Positions 4,793 to 7,223 of a stretch of DNA of 7,223 nt are shown here, in pieces. Within the stretch, counting starts at the first letter, position 1. Each line of letters starts with the position of its first letter. A model generated the notes under the pieces. That model saw only the letters and a program-made list of their open reading frames with translations. It had not been told where the DNA came from and ran no database searches. Position numbers and translations under genes: made by a program. This stretch comes from Dialister sp. UBA7295. GTDB lineage: Bacteria; Bacillota; Negativicutes; Veillonellales; Dialisteraceae. The DNA lies in NCBI GenBank assembly GCA_002471975.1, contig DKQZ01000024.1:1-7223 (forward strand), given 5' to 3'.

Positions 4793-6527
4793 ACTGCCCT
4801 TTTCCCTCACCTTCTCCGGCGGCTGGGACAAAGGAGTGAAATATTTCACCGCTTTCACTGACGATCCGGATGAACTGGCAGAAACCCTGAAACCCGGCCT
4901 CTCGCTTACGGAAAATCAGGATATCCTCATCCGTTTCGACGGTCCCCGGGATTTCCGGTTTACCATGGATGGACTCGACGTGGTCACCATTCCGGGAGCG
5001 GAAAGGATGGACGGGCAGACTTATATCCGGCCTTTCCGCCGCGGCCAGCCGCCGCTCCTCCTCTTCGAAGGAGCCGATTTTCCCCTGGTTCCCGGGTACT
5101 ATGTAATCACCGTCACCGATGGAGAACGGAACTGGTACGGCCTTCTCGAAATCACGCCGAAATACATGGGCAAACAGAGCTGGCAGGATATGCGGGATGA
5201 GCTTACCGATGAAATCAGGCATATTTCCTTTGATTTCATGAAAAAGAACATCCATATTTCCAAAAACCTGGAAGGAAGCCTTGGCCTTTCGGGAGACCTG
5301 CTGCTGAAATTCTATGCCATCAGCGATGAATCCCAGGTGGTTCTCTCCGTACTGGATGAACTTTCCCATACCGCCAATGCCAGACTCTGCCTGACACTCA
5401 GGCAGGTGCGCCAGAATGAGAGAAAAATCGATCCCCATATGCGTCCCCAGCATGTGAAAGAACGGGAAGGCGCGCCTCATGCGCCGGCGATCTATACGGA
5501 AATCACCAGAAACGTGCCGGAAAACCGCTTTGCCAAAGCCATCCTTCTCCGGCTTGACCGCCTGCTGGACCAGTTTCTTCTGGAAATAGAAAAACCCCTC
5601 GCCGTTCTTCAAGGGCGGCAGGCAGAACTCGCTGCCTGGCAGGAACGGAGAGAATATAAAACGGGGGAAAGAGCCCTCAACCAGCTCCTGCTTTATCGGG
5701 AAAGGGCAAGGCGGATCAGGACCTCCATCCACAGAGTCGCCCTGTCCTCCTGGTTTGAAGAAGCCGGAAATCACCGGCCCGATGAAATGCCCATGGCCCT
5801 TTTCATGGACCCCCGGTACTCCGTACTCTACCGGCTCTATAAAAATCTGGCCAATCCGGAAAAGAGCTTCGATATTTCCTCCTTCTATCAATTCCGCTGG
5901 AAACGGACCGACAAACTGTATGAACTCTGGGGCTTTCTCCAGTTCATCAAAGCCCTCTCTGCCAAAGGCTGGGAAATCGAAGACGGCGTTTCCGTGGTCA
6001 AAGAAGAAGGCCGCTACCGTCTCACCTCCCTCGAATCGGGCACCGAAATCCGCATGAAACGGGAAGGAGAAGAAGTCCATCTCACCTATGACGGACTCAT
6101 TCCCGATGCCTCCGCCGATACGGACCGGGACAGAAATCCCCTCTATACGAATAACGCCCACCGCCAGCCGGACCTTCGGCTGGATTACTATAAAGAAAAC
6201 CTTTACTACGGATCCCTTGTGGCGGACTTCAAATATCGGGATATCCTCTTCCTCTGGAAAGACGAAACAAGAAGCGGGAGCCTTCGCCATCAGTTCAATG
6301 CCTATCGGGATATGAATACAAGATTTTATAGAAATATGACGGAAACCGCCTCCCTTCGCGACAGCCGCCCTGTCAAAGAAGTCTGGGCCATCTTCCCCAG
6401 GGCCATCCCTGGCGCCATGGACGAAGACTACAGTTTAAAATTCATCCCCCTCGCCCCCGGCCTCACGGGCAATGAAAAACTGGCGGAAGAACTGGAGGAG
6501 TATCTTTCGTCGCTGTCTGCTGAATAA
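4776..6527 (+). CDS. McrC-like DUF2357 / PD-(D/E)xK nuclease subunit
   Basis: A 583-residue protein, the nuclease partner of the preceding motor. Residues about 85-330 match the general build of DUF2357, the McrC N-terminal domain that contacts the McrB ring, with a long helical stretch near 255-320. The C-terminal part holds a PD-(D/E)xK nuclease: the helix LYELWGFLQF (381-390, Glu383), the metal-binding Asp466 in RQPDLRL, the core DFK (Asp484, Lys486) in LVADFKYR, and a QxxxY motif (Gln506, Tyr510). All catalytic positions are present, so it should be active. It starts 17 bases inside the motor gene, with GGGGAG about ten bases upstream, which points to translational coupling and a fixed ratio of the two proteins. 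Domain naming is from memory of the families; the nuclease motifs are read directly. Confidence 0.87.
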   Translation: MITPSKLPFSLTFSGGWDKGVKYFTAFTDDPDELAETLKPGLSLTENQDILIRFDGPRDFRFTMDGLDVVTIPGAERMDGQTYIRPFRRGQPPLLLFEGADFPLVPGYYVITVTDGERNWYGLLEITPKYMGKQSWQDMRDELTDEIRHISFDFMKKNIHISKNLEGSLGLSGDLLLKFYAISDESQVVLSVLDELSHTANARLCLTLRQVRQNERKIDPHMRPQHVKEREGAPHAPAIYTEITRNVPENRFAKAILLRLDRLLDQFLLEIEKPLAVLQGRQAELAAWQERREYKTGERALNQLLLYRERARRIRTSIHRVALSSWFEEAGNHRPDEMPMALFMDPRYSVLYRLYKNLANPEKSFDISSFYQFRWKRTDKLYELWGFLQFIKALSAKGWEIEDGVSVVKEEGRYRLTSLESGTEIRMKREGEEVHLTYDGLIPDASADTDRDRNPLYTNNAHRQPDLRLDYYKENLYYGSLVADFKYRDILFLWKDETRSGSLRHQFNAYRDMNTRFYRNMTETASLRDSRPVKEVWAIFPRAIPGAMDEDYSLKFIPLAPGLTGNEKLAEELEEYLSSLSAE

Positions 6528-6542
6528 ATAGTGGTCAGTACA

Positions 6543-6577
6543 GGGCGCCTTGAATTCATAAAGGCACCCGTTTTTTA
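6543..6577 (+). terminator. Intrinsic terminator of the McrBC-like operon
   Basis: GGGCGCCTT (6543-6551) pairs with AAGGCACCC (6561-6569), with one C/A mismatch and a nine-base loop, followed by G and TTTTTT (6571-6576). It begins 16 bases after the stop codon and closes the two-gene unit. Confidence 0.8.
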
Positions 6578-6623
6578 TTGGAAACTTACTTCTTCGATGA
6601 CTTTTGAATCGGGGGCATGAAAA

Positions 6624-6658
6624 ACGGGGTGCGGGATGCGGGGAGCGGGGTGCGGGAA
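6624..6658 (+). repeat. Tandem 7-bp repeats, 5 G-rich units
   Basis: ACGGGGT, GCGGGAT, GCGGGGA, GCGGGGT and GCGGGAA in phase, directly before the hairpin at 6662-6679. The period is the same as in the other arrays but the consensus is different and G-rich. Confidence 0.8.
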
Positions 6659-6985
6659 GGTGTCGGCCTGATGGCCGACGATTATATATGGGAAATAACA
6701 ATAGACAATGTGGAAAATCCCGTACAAGTCAAAACGTTCAAGGCTCCCCGGGCTTGGGGCGCTGACCGCGAAGCGGATTGAAGGGTCGTACCATCGCACA
6801 AGGTACATATGAGGCTGAATGGTTAAAGGTATTCACTCTCATTGCCTCTATAAGTAAAACGCGCCGTATCCGGGAGCGGAGGGGGCTCCGCGAAGCGGGT
6901 GAAGGAGGCTATCCATGCCTGCCGTAGAAATTGATTCAGACCGCTGCCCCGTAACGTCAAAATATAAAACTGCGGCCAAAGGCCG

Positions 6986-7027
6986 CCACCTTCACGAAGA
7001 ACGAACAACGAACAACGAAGAACGATC
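6986..7027 (+). repeat. Tandem 7-bp repeats, 5 units, with shared leader
   Basis: CACGAAG, two AACGAAC, AACGAAG and AACGATC in phase (6993-7027). The array is entered through CCACCTTCAC (6986-6995), identical to the sequence entering the array at 553, and in both places a GC-rich stem lies just before it (6972-6986 here, 521-547 there). It ends 34 bases upstream of the first rRNA promoter. Confidence 0.88.
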
Positions 7028-7061
7028 GCATACAAATGACAGAAAAATAATAAAATTCCTG

Positions 7062-7090
7062 TTGACAAGAAAAGCCCTGCATGGTAATAT
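7062..7090 (+). promoter_or_regulatory. rRNA operon promoter P1
   Basis: Consensus TTGACA (7062-7067), 17 bp, then TAATAT (7085-7090), preceded by TG for an extended -10. The A/T-rich stretch at 7040-7057 upstream of the -35 could act as an UP element. It is followed 95 bases later by a second strong promoter, the tandem arrangement usual for Firmicute rRNA operons. Confidence 0.8.
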
Positions 7091-7156
7091 AACAACCGTC
7101 GCCGCGAGAGTGGGCATACACGCAGAAAACTTCCAAAAAATATTTCAAAAAAACAT

Positions 7157-7185
7157 TTGACACAAAGTACTCCGCGTGGTATACT
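7157..7185 (+). promoter_or_regulatory. rRNA operon promoter P2
   Basis: Consensus TTGACA (7157-7162), 17 bp, then TATACT (7180-7185) with an upstream TGG (extended -10). The A-tract-rich DNA at 7131-7154, just upstream of the -35, is a good UP element. The expected start is near 7192, leaving a short leader before the boxA-like site. Confidence 0.88.
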
Positions 7186-7192
7186 AATTAAG

Positions 7193-7223
7193 TCGCTTGA
7201 CGAGCGATGATTCTTTGAAAACT
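7193..7223 (+). promoter_or_regulatory. rRNA leader: small stem (boxB-like) and boxA-like antitermination site
   Basis: TCGCT (7193-7197) pairs with AGCGA (7203-7207) around TGACG, followed by TTCTTTGAAAACT (7211-7223). This string is the usual leader element of Firmicute rRNA operons, equivalent to boxA bound by NusB/NusE for antitermination. It implies that the 16S rRNA gene begins shortly beyond the window; none of the gene itself is visible here. Confidence 0.75.

Larger units (their letters stand above)
6578..7030. other. Gene-free stretch between the McrBC-like operon and the rRNA promoters
   Basis: No credible gene is seen: open frames on both strands are short, have no ribosome binding site and run through repeats. 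It holds two 7-bp repeat arrays (listed separately), a perfect stem at 6662-6679 (GTCGGCC, TGAT, GGCCGAC), a perfect stem at 6972-6986 (GCGGCC, AAA, GGCCGC) and a segment around 6870-6910 (CTCCGCGAAGC beside GGTGAAGGAGG) that looks like a reverse-oriented relative of the hairpin cluster near 220-320. Part of it may be a decayed repeat element. Confidence 0.45.

Noticed and set aside
4725..6290. Long open frame (521 codons) on the minus strand across the nuclease gene
   Set aside because: It lies opposite a gene with clear nuclease motifs, has no ribosome binding site, is unusually rich in Phe and Gly, and shows no recognisable domain; long antisense frames are common opposite GC-biased genes.
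6575..7095. Several short minus-strand frames of 70-90 codons
   Set aside because: They run through 7-bp repeats and hairpins, overlap one another in different frames and have no ribosome binding sites.

Overview
The window most likely comes from a diderm Firmicute (Negativicutes; a Dialister- or Megasphaera-like genus is my best guess, not proven). Three things point there: an MCE/MlaD lipid-transport protein, which implies an outer membrane; Firmicute-style AGGAGG ribosome binding sites; and a Firmicute-type rRNA leader (TTCTTTGAAAACT) at the right edge.

Layout: (1) 1-54 is the last piece of an IS200/IS605 tnpB gene with the hairpin of the element's right end. (2) 55-560 has no gene; it holds several GC-rich hairpins and two minus-strand terminators. 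(3) 635-1606 (minus) is a D-2-hydroxyacid dehydrogenase. (4) 1641-1762 is a 122-bp intergenic element with perfect 17-bp inverted ends enclosing two hairpin terminators of opposite polarity. (5) 1799-2275 (minus) is a short, solitary MCE/MlaD protein with its own promoter. (6) 2353-2464 is a run of 16 in-phase 7-bp repeats. (7) 2479-6577 (plus) is a self-contained two-gene McrBC-like cassette: a promoter, two perfect dyads, an AAA+ motor of the McrB type (695 aa), an overlapping DUF2357/PD-(D/E)xK nuclease (583 aa) and a terminator. (8) 6580-7030 has no gene and carries more 7-bp repeats and hairpins. (9) 7062-7223 holds two tandem strong promoters and a boxA-like leader, evidently the start of an rRNA operon whose genes lie beyond the window.

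How the parts work together: the two plus-strand genes should form one complex in which the NTPase loads or translocates on DNA and drives the nuclease, as in McrBC restriction of modified foreign DNA. The roughly 290-residue N-terminal region of the motor, expected to recognise the target, is not one I can name, and the promoter region carries two unrelated perfect palindromes with no regulator gene nearby. The dehydrogenase and the MCE protein are separate single-gene units on the other strand. The most striking feature outside genes is that nearly all intergenic gaps contain tandem repeats with a strict 7-bp period but different consensus sequences.
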